A stretch of 9,399 bases of DNA from positions 1 through 9,399 of the forward strand of contig CAKQDQ010000097.1 of the NCBI GenBank assembly GCA_934229335.1, given 5' to 3'. The notes under the pieces were generated by a model, which searched no databases, was not told where the DNA came from, and worked only from the letters and a program-made list of their open reading frames with translations. Origin of the DNA: an uncultured Prevotella sp. (lineage in GTDB: Bacteria; Bacteroidota; Bacteroidia; Bacteroidales; Bacteroidaceae). A program made the position numbers and the translations under genes. This document shows, in pieces, positions 1 through 6,440 of this stretch; within the stretch, counting starts at the first letter, position 1, and the number at the start of each line of letters is the position of its first letter.

Positions 1-184
1 CCTCATAAAAGAGATGGCGCAGCTGTTACACTTCGAGAAACAAAAGGCGTTGTGCCCGTACGAGACCGTTACGCACCGTGCCACCATGACAGAGCTGTTT
101 CGTAAATTAGAAGAGATAAACCCTGAGGCACGCTACAGCCTGTGGAACGCAATGAAGAATGTGCACCACGAACTGTTAGTGTAA
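1..184 (+). CDS. 3' end of an unrecognised protein (partial)
   Basis: An open frame enters from the left edge (first full codon at position 2) and ends at TAA 182-184, giving about 60 C-terminal residues. The visible peptide is mostly charged and helical in character, with the stretches LLHFEKQKAL, MTELFRKLEEI and a last segment SLWNAMKNVHHELLV. I see no membrane segment, metal-binding cluster or motif that I can assign to a family. It does not look like the C-terminus of the MTA/SAH nucleosidase (Pfs) that sits beside luxS in some bacteria. The frame uses ordinary codons and stops cleanly, and 242 bp without a convincing gene follow before luxS. I am fairly confident that it is coding, but its function is unknown. 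Confidence 0.6.
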   Translation, partial: LIKEMAQLLHFEKQKALCPYETVTHRATMTELFRKLEEINPEARYSLWNAMKNVHHELLV

Positions 185-256
185 GGGAAGTTCTATAAAT
201 TAGCTTTGTTGTATTTTGAGGCTATTTCCAAGGTCAAAGTGTAAGTGAGTGAAGTA

Positions 257-273
257 GTTATGACGTGCATAAC
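257..273. repeat. Short inverted repeat upstream of luxS
   Basis: The sequence GTTATG-ACGTG-CATAAC has two perfect 6-bp arms around a 5-nt centre. It lies in the spacer between the upstream gene and luxS, about 154 bp before the luxS ATG. The symmetry and arm length resemble an operator for a dimeric regulator, but a 6-bp inverted repeat can occur by chance and I cannot name a regulator. A weak Bacteroidota -7-like sequence, TTACTTTG at 327-334, lies between it and luxS. That sequence has one mismatch to TAnnTTTG and no TTG at the right distance upstream, so I do not call it a promoter. Confidence 0.25.
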
Positions 274-426
274 GACAGAGAGAACTTGCGCATTGAACCG
301 AAAAGAGGCAGAAAGATAACAGAACGTTACTTTGTTACAGCAGTTTTATCTTACGAGTGGTAATATATAGAACCACCCATAAGCACATAATCCCTAAAAT
401 ATCAACCCATAAAAATAAATACAGCA

Positions 427-942
427 ATGGACTTAATACCAAGCTTTGCCGTGGACCATACAAACCTGAAGCCCGGCATTTACATCTCACGCCAAGATGC
501 AGTAGGCGACAATGTAATAACGACATACGACATACGCATGACCGCTCCTAACCAAGAGCCAGCGATGGCACCGTCAGCCATACACACCATAGAGCATCTC
601 GTGGCTACATATCTACGCAATGACGAGGAGTGGAAAGACCGCATCATCTATTGGGGACCAATGGGATGCCTGACAGGAAACTACCTCATAGTGAAGGGCG
701 AATACCCATGCGAGGAGATACGCACACTAATGCTACGCGCGTTCCGTTACGTAATAGATTATGACGACGTAGTGCCAGGCACCACACCTGCCACGTGTGG
801 CAACTACCTGTTGCACGATTTGCCTATGGCAAAATATGAGTCACGTCGTTATATGCACCGCTTGCAAAGCGAGTTTGTGTGCGAATACCCAGGAGTGGAG
901 CGTCCGAAAGATACCAACGGAATGTGCTTCTTCGACGCATAG
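427..942 (+). CDS. luxS: S-ribosylhomocysteine lyase LuxS
   Basis: LuxS cleaves S-ribosylhomocysteine to homocysteine and DPD, the precursor of autoinducer-2, in the cytosolic activated methyl cycle. The 171-residue product has the family's metal-site and catalytic residues. They are the HTIEH motif (His53, Glu56, His57), Cys81 in the segment GCLTGNYLI (position of the catalytic cysteine), and Cys124 in PATCGNYLLHD (third metal ligand). His11, near the N-terminus, matches the conserved substrate-site histidine. The length is close to the usual 155-170 residues, so the gene is complete. The start at ATG 427 gives the expected N-terminus (PSF.VDHT). The A-rich leader has no Shine-Dalgarno, normal for Bacteroidota. 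No pfs gene is adjacent. A strong intrinsic terminator follows, so luxS is probably not co-transcribed with the sensor kinase downstream. Confidence 0.97.
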   Translation: MDLIPSFAVDHTNLKPGIYISRQDAVGDNVITTYDIRMTAPNQEPAMAPSAIHTIEHLVATYLRNDEEWKDRIIYWGPMGCLTGNYLIVKGEYPCEEIRTLMLRAFRYVIDYDDVVPGTTPATCGNYLLHDLPMAKYESRRYMHRLQSEFVCEYPGVERPKDTNGMCFFDA

Positions 943-992
943 AAAGTGCCAGACATAAGGTGAAAAATATGTTACATTACGATTTGGGCGTT

Positions 993-1036
993 ATCGCACT
1001 GCGAAAGCATACAAATCGCACTACGAAAGCACCCAA
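993..1036 (+). repeat. 22-bp tandem repeat, two copies, after luxS
   Basis: Two adjacent 22-bp units (993-1014 and 1015-1036) match at 19 of 22 positions. Each begins ATCGCACT and continues with CGAAAGCA and CAA. A third copy starts (ATCGCA, 1037-1042) but is cut short by the terminator loop. A degraded piece of an earlier copy (CATTACGA, 975-982) lies just upstream. The second unit overlaps the left arm of the luxS terminator. The array lies between the luxS stop codon and the end of the terminator, so it would be transcribed in the luxS 3' UTR. Confidence 0.7.
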
Positions 1037-1066
1037 ATCGCATCGCGATTTGGGTGCTTTCGTTTT
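1023..1066 (+). terminator. Rho-independent terminator of luxS
   Basis: A perfect 19-bp stem (1023-1041 pairing with 1045-1063) closes a 3-nt ATC loop and is followed by TTTT (1063-1066). The arms read ACGAAAGCACCCAAATCGC and its exact complement. It starts about 80 nt after the luxS stop codon and should end luxS transcription. The stem is unusually long and perfect. Part of its left arm (1032-1040) could instead pair exactly with CGATTTGGG at 980-988, an alternative fold that excludes the terminator. Confidence 0.88.
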
Positions 1067-1186
1067 AACGGCAAAATCTGATAGTCTGATTATGTTATAG
1101 ATTTCTATTTATGTATGTATAAAGAAATAACTTATAAGACTTTGGTTAATTGTTGTAAAAGTAGGCAAAATAACGCCTAAACCTTA

Positions 1187-1216
1187 TTGTATATAGAAAA
1201 ATTAATCGTAACTTTG
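1187..1216 (+). promoter_or_regulatory. Bacteroidota-type promoter of rprX
   Basis: A -33 TTG (1187-1189) is followed after 19 nt by a -7 element TAACTTTG (1209-1216). This matches the Bacteroidota housekeeping sigma consensus TTG-N19-21-TAnnTTTG in both sequence and spacing. It lies directly upstream of rprX (ATG 1240) and predicts a transcript start around 1221-1224, with a leader of less than 20 nt. The match is by eye only. Confidence 0.75.
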
Positions 1217-1239
1217 TCGCAGAAACGTTAGAGAACAAG

Positions 1240-2802
1240 ATGAAGAAATCAACGATATGGGCTATTGCCATCATAATGGGAATATCATTTGTAGGACTGC
1301 TCTGGATACAGGTGTCTTACATTGAGGAGATGGCAAAGATGAAACGCGAGCAGTTTGACGAATCAGTGACGAGAGCATTGTATCAGGCTTCGCGTAACCT
1401 TGAATTAAATGAGACGTTGCGTTTCCTTGAAAAAGACGTGAACGAAACGGAACGTAAGGCATTCAGTAACGTCACAGAAACGAAGACTAACAACTATGGC
1501 GGAGCTGTACAGCGGTCACATCAGTATTCAGTGGCTGGAGACGACGGTACGATATATTCGTCATTCGAGTTGCGCACCATCTCGCTGAGTCCGCAGAAGG
1601 TGCAGAAGGGACTGCTGGTGAAGACTGATAAAAACGCCATGTCGGAGGCGCAGAAAAGTATGCAGCAGATAGTGCGCAACAGATATGTATATCAAAGGTC
1701 GCTGCTTGACGAGGTGATATATAGCATACTGTATACTGCCAGTGAGAAACCACTGCGAGATCGTATTAACTTCAAGCAGCTGGACCAAGACATAAGAAGC
1801 GAACTGCTGAACAATGGCATTGACCTGCAATACCATTTCACGGTGCAGACAAGCGACGGCAGAGAGGTGTATCGATGCCCTGACTACAATGAAGAGGGTA
1901 AAGAGATAACTTACTCGCAGATATTGTTTAGAAATGACCCCGTATCGAAATCGGGAACGGTGATGGTTCACTTTCCAGACATAAACGGGTACATATACTC
2001 CAGCGTACACTTCATGATACCTGCGTTCGTCTTTACGGTGGTATTGCTCATCACTTTCATCTTTACGATAGTGGTGATATTCCGCCAAAAGAGATTCTCG
2101 GAGATGAGAAACGACTTCATTAACAACATGACGCATGAGTTGAAGACGCCAATATCAAGCATATCTCTCGCTTCGCAGATGCTGAACGACAAGAGTGTGA
2201 AGAAGAGCGAACAGATGATAACACACCTCGGGGGTGTTATTAACGATGAGAGTAAACGACTGCGATTCCTGGTTGAGAAAGTGTTGCAGATGTCAATGTT
2301 CGACAGAAAGAAGTCTATCTTCAAAATGAAAGAGCTCGACCTGAACGACCTCCTGGAGGGCATAGCCAATTCGTTCACGCTTAGAGTAGAGCATACGGGA
2401 GGTCATGTGTACACAGAAGTAGAAGCCGTAGACTCTGCAGTGTACGTAGAAGAGATGCATTTCAGCAACGCTATCTTCAACCTTCTTGACAATGCTGTAA
2501 AGTATTGTAAACCCGATGAGCCACTGAATATCTATATTCGCACATGGAACCCTGCACCAGGAAAGGTGAGCGTGTCTATACGCGATACGGGTATCGGAAT
2601 AAAAAAGGAAAACCTGAAGAAGATATTTGAACGCTTCTATCGTGTGCATACAGGAAATCGCCATGACGTAAAGGGCTTCGGCTTAGGACTGGCATACGTG
2701 AAAAAGGTGATAGACCTACACAAAGGCACCATTCATGTAGAGTCAGAATATGGCAAGGGAACTACATTTACTATCACCATTGGAGTGATAGAAGAGAAAT
2801 AA
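1240..2802 (+). CDS. rprX: Sensor histidine kinase, RprX family
   Basis: This membrane sensor kinase is predicted to phosphorylate the RprY-type regulator encoded next to it. The 520-residue product has an N-terminal membrane helix (about 6-25), an extracytoplasmic region of about 230 residues with no domain I recognise, and a second membrane helix (about 259-281). The HisKA domain follows, with phospho-acceptor His299 in NNMTHELKTP. The HATPase domain has an N-box (Asn414 and Asn418 in FNLLDNAVKYC), a G1 box (DTGIGI, 449-454), an F-box (ERFYRV, about 464-469) and a G2 box (GFGLGL, 479-484). All catalytic elements are intact. The start at ATG 1240 puts the first helix right after MKK and fits the promoter at 1187-1216. 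RprX assignment rests on architecture and on the neighbouring regulator's close resemblance to Bacteroides RprY. The signal it senses cannot be read from the sequence. Confidence 0.9.
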   Translation: MKKSTIWAIAIIMGISFVGLLWIQVSYIEEMAKMKREQFDESVTRALYQASRNLELNETLRFLEKDVNETERKAFSNVTETKTNNYGGAVQRSHQYSVAGDDGTIYSSFELRTISLSPQKVQKGLLVKTDKNAMSEAQKSMQQIVRNRYVYQRSLLDEVIYSILYTASEKPLRDRINFKQLDQDIRSELLNNGIDLQYHFTVQTSDGREVYRCPDYNEEGKEITYSQILFRNDPVSKSGTVMVHFPDINGYIYSSVHFMIPAFVFTVVLLITFIFTIVVIFRQKRFSEMRNDFINNMTHELKTPISSISLASQMLNDKSVKKSEQMITHLGGVINDESKRLRFLVEKVLQMSMFDRKKSIFKMKELDLNDLLEGIANSFTLRVEHTGGHVYTEVEAVDSAVYVEEMHFSNAIFNLLDNAVKYCKPDEPLNIYIRTWNPAPGKVSVSIRDTGIGIKKENLKKIFERFYRVHTGNRHDVKGFGLGLAYVKKVIDLHKGTIHVESEYGKGTTFTITIGVIEEK

Positions 2803-2912
2803 AATTAAGTAAGTCGTTTGTGGACGAGTGGGAAGAGTCTTGAAGGTGTAGAGCATATACCACAAAAACTTAAACCTATGTCCATAAACCCAAAACAAAA
2901 TAGAAAAAGATT

Positions 2913-3626
2913 ATGGAAGAAAACCTGAAAATCCTTCTTTGTGAAGATGATGAAAACTTGGGTATGCTGCTTCGCGAATACTTGCAGGCAAAAGGCTTTG
3001 AGACAGACTTATGCGCTGACGGAGAGGCTGGTTATCGCGCATTCCTGAAAAATTCGTACGACATTTGTGTGCTTGACGTTATGATGCCAAAGAAAGATGG
3101 CTTCCAGCTCGCTACAGAGATACGTCAGGCTAATTCGGAAATTCCTATTATCTTCCTCACCGCACGACAGATGAAGGAGGATATCCTGGAGGGCTTTAAG
3201 ATTGGTGCTGACGACTATATCACCAAGCCTTTCTCTATGGAAGAACTCGTGTTCCGTATAGAGGCCATTCTGCGCAGAGTGCATGGTAAGAAAACTAAGG
3301 AGAGCACGCAGTATCAGATTGGTAAGTTCCTCTTTGATACACAGAAACAACTGCTTACTATCGGTGATAAGCAAACTAAGCTTACAACGAAGGAGAACGA
3401 GCTGTTGTCACTGCTCTGCAGCCACTCTAACGAGATATTGCAGCGTGACTTCGCATTGAAGACTATATGGATAGACGACAATTACTTCAACGCACGCTCT
3501 ATGGACGTGTATATCACGAAGCTGCGTAAGCACCTGCGCGACGATGACCAGATAGAGATTATCAATATACACGGTAAGGGCTACAAGCTCATCATACCAG
3601 AACAGGACGATAAACCAGTAGCTTAA
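2913..3626 (+). CDS. rprY: OmpR-family response regulator, RprY family
   Basis: This cytoplasmic DNA-binding regulator is the predicted partner of the kinase just upstream. The 237-residue protein has a receiver domain (about 5-122) with the acidic pocket Glu11-Asp12-Asp13, phospho-acceptor Asp55 in VLDVMMP, Thr83 and Lys105 (ITKPFS). A winged-helix DNA-binding domain follows (about 134-228), with the family's NARSMDVYITKLRKHL recognition region and the HGKGYKL hairpin. The receiver is strongly similar to what I remember of Bacteroides RprY, including ILLCEDDENLGMLLREYLQAKG. It lies 110 bp after rprX. I see no good promoter in that gap, so the two are probably co-transcribed. RprY homologues in the phylum have been linked to stress and energy-metabolism genes; its targets here are unknown. 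Confidence 0.93.
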   Translation: MEENLKILLCEDDENLGMLLREYLQAKGFETDLCADGEAGYRAFLKNSYDICVLDVMMPKKDGFQLATEIRQANSEIPIIFLTARQMKEDILEGFKIGADDYITKPFSMEELVFRIEAILRRVHGKKTKESTQYQIGKFLFDTQKQLLTIGDKQTKLTTKENELLSLLCSHSNEILQRDFALKTIWIDDNYFNARSMDVYITKLRKHLRDDDQIEIINIHGKGYKLIIPEQDDKPVA

Positions 3627-3636
3627 TTGTTGTAAC

Positions 3637-3644
3637 GGGAGGTG
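3637..3644 (+). promoter_or_regulatory. Strong Shine-Dalgarno before the nucleotidyltransferase
   Basis: GGGAGGTG ends 5 nt before ATG 3650, giving near-complete complementarity to the anti-Shine-Dalgarno core CCUCC at good spacing. It supports the ATG at 3650 over the second ATG at 3659. None of the other + strand genes here shows such a site, and Bacteroidota generally initiate without one, so this is unusual. Confidence 0.6.
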
Positions 3645-3649
3645 AATCT

Positions 3650-4417
3650 ATGCAGGCAATGATATTTGCGGCAGGCAAAGGTACGCGATTGAAGCCACTG
3701 ACAGATGTTATACCGAAGGCTCTGGTGCCTGTGGGCGACAAGCCATTGATACAGCTTGTCATGGACAGACTGGAGCAAGCGGGAGCGCAACAGGTGGTGG
3801 TAAACGTGCATCATCATGCTGGACAGATAAAGAACTTCATACGTCTGGCGCAAGGACACTACCATTTCAACATAACAGTATCTGACGAGTCGGAAGCGTT
3901 GTTAGAGACAGGAGGCGGCATAAAGAAAGCAAGAAAGCTGTTTAGTGACGCTGAGGCTCCTGTGTTGATACACAATGTAGACATCATAAGCAATGTCGAC
4001 CTCAAGACGTTCTATAATGAGAGTCGAGGCAACGACGCTACATTGTTGGTGTCATGGAGGCAAACACAACGCTATCTGTTGTTTAACGAAGATATGAGGT
4101 TGGTGGGATGGACCAACATTGCTACGGGCGAAGTGAAGAGTCCGTACCCAGGTGTCATGGCGATGAATGGCAACAAGGAGGCAGTAGCAGAGGCTTTCGC
4201 AGGACGTATGTACGCTTTCTCTGGTATACACTCATTCTCACCAAAGCTGTTCGCACTGATGGAGAAGTGGCCAGAGCGTTTCCCTATAATGGACTTCTAT
4301 CTGCATCATTGCGCGGAGGTAGGCATCAAGGGAGTCGTAAAGAGCGATTTGAAGTTGCTTGACGTGGGAAAATTAGACACATTGGCGGCAGCGGAAGACT
4401 TCATGAAGGGACTTTAG
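3650..4417 (+). CDS. Sugar-1-phosphate nucleotidyltransferase, MurU/HddC type
   Basis: This cytosolic enzyme is predicted to join a sugar-1-phosphate to an NTP, releasing pyrophosphate and an NDP-sugar. The 255-residue protein has the family's N-terminal signature FAAGKGTRLKPLTD...PKALVPV (6-28, with Gly9-Arg13 for the NTP phosphates and Lys23). It also has ETGGGI (86-91), metal-binding Asp111 in IHNVD, SGIHSFSP (191-198) and a second metal-site Asp238 in LLDVGKLDTL. It is intact and of typical length. Short nucleotidyltransferases of this kind include MurU (UDP-MurNAc in peptidoglycan recycling) and HddC (GDP-heptose). I favour MurU but cannot separate them by eye, and the kinase partner AmgK is not adjacent. 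It starts only 23 bp after rprY, so co-transcription is likely. Glucose-1-phosphate transferases of the RmlA/GalU type are less likely because they are longer. Confidence 0.85.
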   Translation: MQAMIFAAGKGTRLKPLTDVIPKALVPVGDKPLIQLVMDRLEQAGAQQVVVNVHHHAGQIKNFIRLAQGHYHFNITVSDESEALLETGGGIKKARKLFSDAEAPVLIHNVDIISNVDLKTFYNESRGNDATLLVSWRQTQRYLLFNEDMRLVGWTNIATGEVKSPYPGVMAMNGNKEAVAEAFAGRMYAFSGIHSFSPKLFALMEKWPERFPIMDFYLHHCAEVGIKGVVKSDLKLLDVGKLDTLAAAEDFMKGL

Positions 4418-4520
4418 CAATGCCGAAAGACTAACGGTGACTGTACAAACGCATAGCTCTCGCTTACTGGCATAAATCACTCTTGTTTACAAATATAATA
4501 GGAAACATATAACATAAGAT

Positions 4521-6128
4521 ATGCAAAAGATAATAATTCTTGACTTCGGCTCACAGACAACGCAGCTTATTGGCCGACGTGTCAGAGAACTTGACACGTT
4601 CTGTGAAATCATGCCGTACAACAAGTTCCCTAAGGATGACCCATCAGTAATAGGCGTTATCCTCAGTGGTTCGCCTTATTCGGTGCATGACCCAGAGGCG
4701 TTTAAGGTGGATTTGAACCAGTTTATTGGTAAAATACCGGTGCTGGGCATCTGCTATGGCGCACAGTTTATCTCTCATACTCTGGGAGGTAAAGTGGAGA
4801 AGGCGGACTCACGCGAGTATGGTCGCGCCAACCTCGTGCAGTTTGACGCTGCAAACGAGTTGTTTAAGGGCTTTACTGAGAACTCACAAGTGTGGATGAG
4901 CCATGGCGATACCATCACGGCTATTCCAGAAGACTTTAAGTGCATTGCTTCTACTGACAACGTTAAGTATGCCGCTTATGCTTCTACTAAGCTGCCTGTA
5001 TGGGCTGTTCAGTTCCACCCAGAGGTCTTCCATTCACTACAGGGAACTCAACTGTTGAAGAACTTTGTAGTTGACATCTGCGGATCTAAGCAGGATTGGA
5101 GTGCAGACTCATTCGTTGAGACTACCGTTGCGGAACTGAAAGCACAGTTAGGTGATGATAAAGTGATTCTGGGTTTGTCTGGAGGCGTCGACTCAAGTGT
5201 CGCTGCTGTGTTGCTGAATAAGGCTATTGGCAAGAACCTTACGTGTATATTCGTTGACCATGGAATGTTGCGCAAGAACGAGTTTCATGACGTTATGGAA
5301 GACTATAAGTGTCTTGGACTGAACGTTATCGGCGTTGACGCGTCAGAAAAGTTCTTTGCTGACCTTGCGGGGGTGTCTGATCCTGAGCAGAAGCGTAAGA
5401 TTATTGGACGCGACTTCGTTGAAGTCTTCAATGCGGAGGCTAAGAAACAGACTGGTGCTAAGTGGCTTGCGCAGGGTACTATCTATCCAGATCGCATAGA
5501 GTCGCTAAACATTACTGGTAAGGTTATTAAGAGTCACCACAACGTAGGTGGTCTGCCTAAGGAGATGAACTTGCAACTTTGCGAGCCGTTGAAGTGGTTG
5601 TTTAAGGACGAGGTGCGCCGTGTAGGTCGTTCAATGGGTATGCCTGAGCATCTTATCACACGTCATCCGTTCCCAGGACCAGGACTGGCAGTGCGCATAC
5701 TTGGTGACATCACTCCTGAGAAGGTACGCATATTGCAAGACGCTGACGACATATATATACGCGGATTACGTGAGTATAAGACTAAGCTTTCGGGCGAAGA
5801 GGCGCGTCGTGTGCTTGCGGCTGGTGTGCCAGCGGATATGAAGAACGGTGAGATAGAGGTTAGTCTCTATGACCAGATATGGCAGGCTGGAACGGTATTG
5901 CTGTCTACTGTACGCTCTGTTGGTGTCATGGGAGACGAGCGTACCTATGAACACCCAGTAGCACTGCGTGCCGTTACTTCTACGGATGCGATGACAGCGG
6001 ACTGGGCTCACCTTCCATACGACTTCATGGCGAAGGTTAGTAACGAGATAATTAATAAGGTTAAGGGAGTCAACCGCGTTTGCTATGACATCTCTTCAAA
6101 GCCACCTTCGACAATTGAGTGGGAGTAA
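4521..6128 (+). CDS. guaA: GMP synthase (glutamine-hydrolysing)
   Basis: GuaA converts XMP to GMP using ATP and ammonia released from glutamine, the last step of guanine nucleotide synthesis. The 535-residue protein contains a class I glutamine amidotransferase domain (about 3-190), with nucleophile Cys78 in GICYGAQ and the His166/Glu168 pair in QFHPEVF. The ATP-pyrophosphatase domain has the P-loop SGGVDSS (220-226). The C-terminal dimerisation domain includes [12 protein letters not shown] and the closing [11 protein letters not shown]. All domains are complete, and the length is slightly above the 525 residues of E. coli GuaA. The start at ATG 4521 places DFGSQ at residues 8-12, as expected. 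It is 103 bp from the gene before it. I see no clear promoter or purine riboswitch there. Transcription probably ends at the shared hairpin at 6276-6311. Confidence 0.98.
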   Translation: MQKIIILDFGSQTTQLIGRRVRELDTFCEIMPYNKFPKDDPSVIGVILSGSPYSVHDPEAFKVDLNQFIGKIPVLGICYGAQFISHTLGGKVEKADSREYGRANLVQFDAANELFKGFTENSQVWMSHGDTITAIPEDFKCIASTDNVKYAAYASTKLPVWAVQFHPEVFHSLQGTQLLKNFVVDICGSKQDWSADSFVETTVAELKAQLGDDKVILGLSGGVDSSVAAVLLNKAIGKNLTCIFVDHGMLRKNEFHDVMEDYKCLGLNVIGVDASEKFFADLAGVSDPEQKRKIIGRDFVEVFNAEAKKQTGAKWLAQGTIYPDRIESLNITGKVIKSHHNVGGLPKEMNLQLCEPLKWLFKDEVRRVGRSMGMPEHLITRHPFPGPGLAVRILGDITPEKVRILQDADDIYIRGLREYKTKLSGEEARRVLAAGVPADMKNGEIEVSLYDQIWQAGTVLLSTVRSVGVMGDERTYEHPVALRAVTSTDAMTADWAHLPYDFMAKVSNEIINKVKGVNRVCYDISSKPPSTIEWE

Positions 6129-6150
6129 TCCTACTATTAAAAAGATGATT

Positions 6151-6216
6151 GCTTGTTGCTAAAACAATGTTAGCTTATTGCTAAAACAATGTTAGCTTAT
6201 TGCTAAAATGATGTTA
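6151..6216 (+). repeat. 22-bp tandem repeat, three copies, after guaA
   Basis: Three consecutive 22-bp units lie at 6151-6172, 6173-6194 and 6195-6216. Units 1 and 2 differ at one position, and units 2 and 3 differ at two. Degraded partial copies flank them (about 6140-6150 and 6217-6237). Units 1 and 2 each supply GCTAA-AACAATG-TTAGC, a 5-bp stem with a 7-nt loop that spans the junction with the next unit; in unit 3 the loop is AATGATG. The set is bracketed by GATTGCT (6147-6153) and its exact complement AGCAATC (6223-6229). The array sits between the guaA stop and its terminator, so it should be in the guaA 3' UTR. No open frame runs through it. Confidence 0.9.
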
Positions 6217-6275
6217 GCTTGTAGCAATCGTTATGTAAAGAAAAGGCGACTTGAACATAATACAATTATAAAATA

Positions 6276-6311
6276 AAACGAGCGGCAAGGTAATTACCTT
6301 GTCGCTCGTTT
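6276..6311. terminator. Bidirectional terminator between guaA and the GH25 gene
   Basis: A near-perfect palindrome folds with 6276-6293 against 6294-6311. The strongest part is ACGAGCGGCAAGGTAA facing TTACCTTGTCGCTCGT, with one G-U pair (6285-6302); the innermost A-T pairs would open as the loop. The right side is T-rich (TTTGTT) and the left side is A-rich (AAATAAAA), so it can end transcription from both directions. It sits between the convergent ends of guaA (+) and the GH25 gene (-) and probably serves both. Confidence 0.85.
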
Positions 6312-6343
6312 GTTAATGTGATTTGTTCGCTGTATTTTATTTA

Positions 6344-6409
6344 ACGAAGTAGCTGTATTTTTCAGACGAGTTAGTTGTATTTTTTTTACGAGTTAGCGGT
6401 ACTTTTCAG
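6344..6409. repeat. 22-bp tandem repeat, three copies, beside the GH25 stop codon
   Basis: Three 22-bp units lie at 6344-6365, 6366-6387 and 6388-6409. A truncated fourth begins ACGAAGTAGCAG at 6410, and a degraded copy sharing GCTGTATTTT lies just to the left (6322-6343). Each unit starts ACGA(A/G) followed by G/T-T-A-G and ends in a T-rich stretch, mostly TTTTCAG. The units are more diverged than those after guaA. On the - strand the array lies between the GH25 stop codon (6441) and the shared terminator, so it would be in the 3' UTR of the CotH-GH25 transcript. The unit sequence differs from the other two arrays, but the 22-bp length is the same. Confidence 0.8.
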
Positions 6410-6440
6410 ACGAAGTAGCAGCGTCAATATGTATAAGTCG

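Noticed and set aside
327..334. TTACTTTG as a luxS promoter -7 element
   Set aside because: It has one mismatch to the consensus, and no TTG lies 19-21 nt upstream (the nearest is about 31 nt away).
993..1036. A CRISPR-like array after luxS
   Set aside because: The 22-bp units are directly adjacent with no spacers and there are no cas genes. The same holds for the arrays at 6151-6216 and 6344-6409.
879..1100. A 73-codon + strand frame overlapping the luxS end and its spacer
   Set aside because: It runs through the terminator hairpin and repeats, and overlaps luxS in another frame, so it is a chance opening.
1561..2136. A 191-codon open frame on the - strand inside rprX
   Set aside because: It lies opposite an intact histidine kinase with all catalytic boxes. 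Its product is low in recognisable motifs and has no promoter or partner.
4494..4499. TATAAT upstream of guaA as a sigma-70 -10 box
   Set aside because: Bacteroidota use TAnnTTTG at -7. The TATAAT is only 22 bp from the start codon in an A/T-rich stretch, so it is probably chance.
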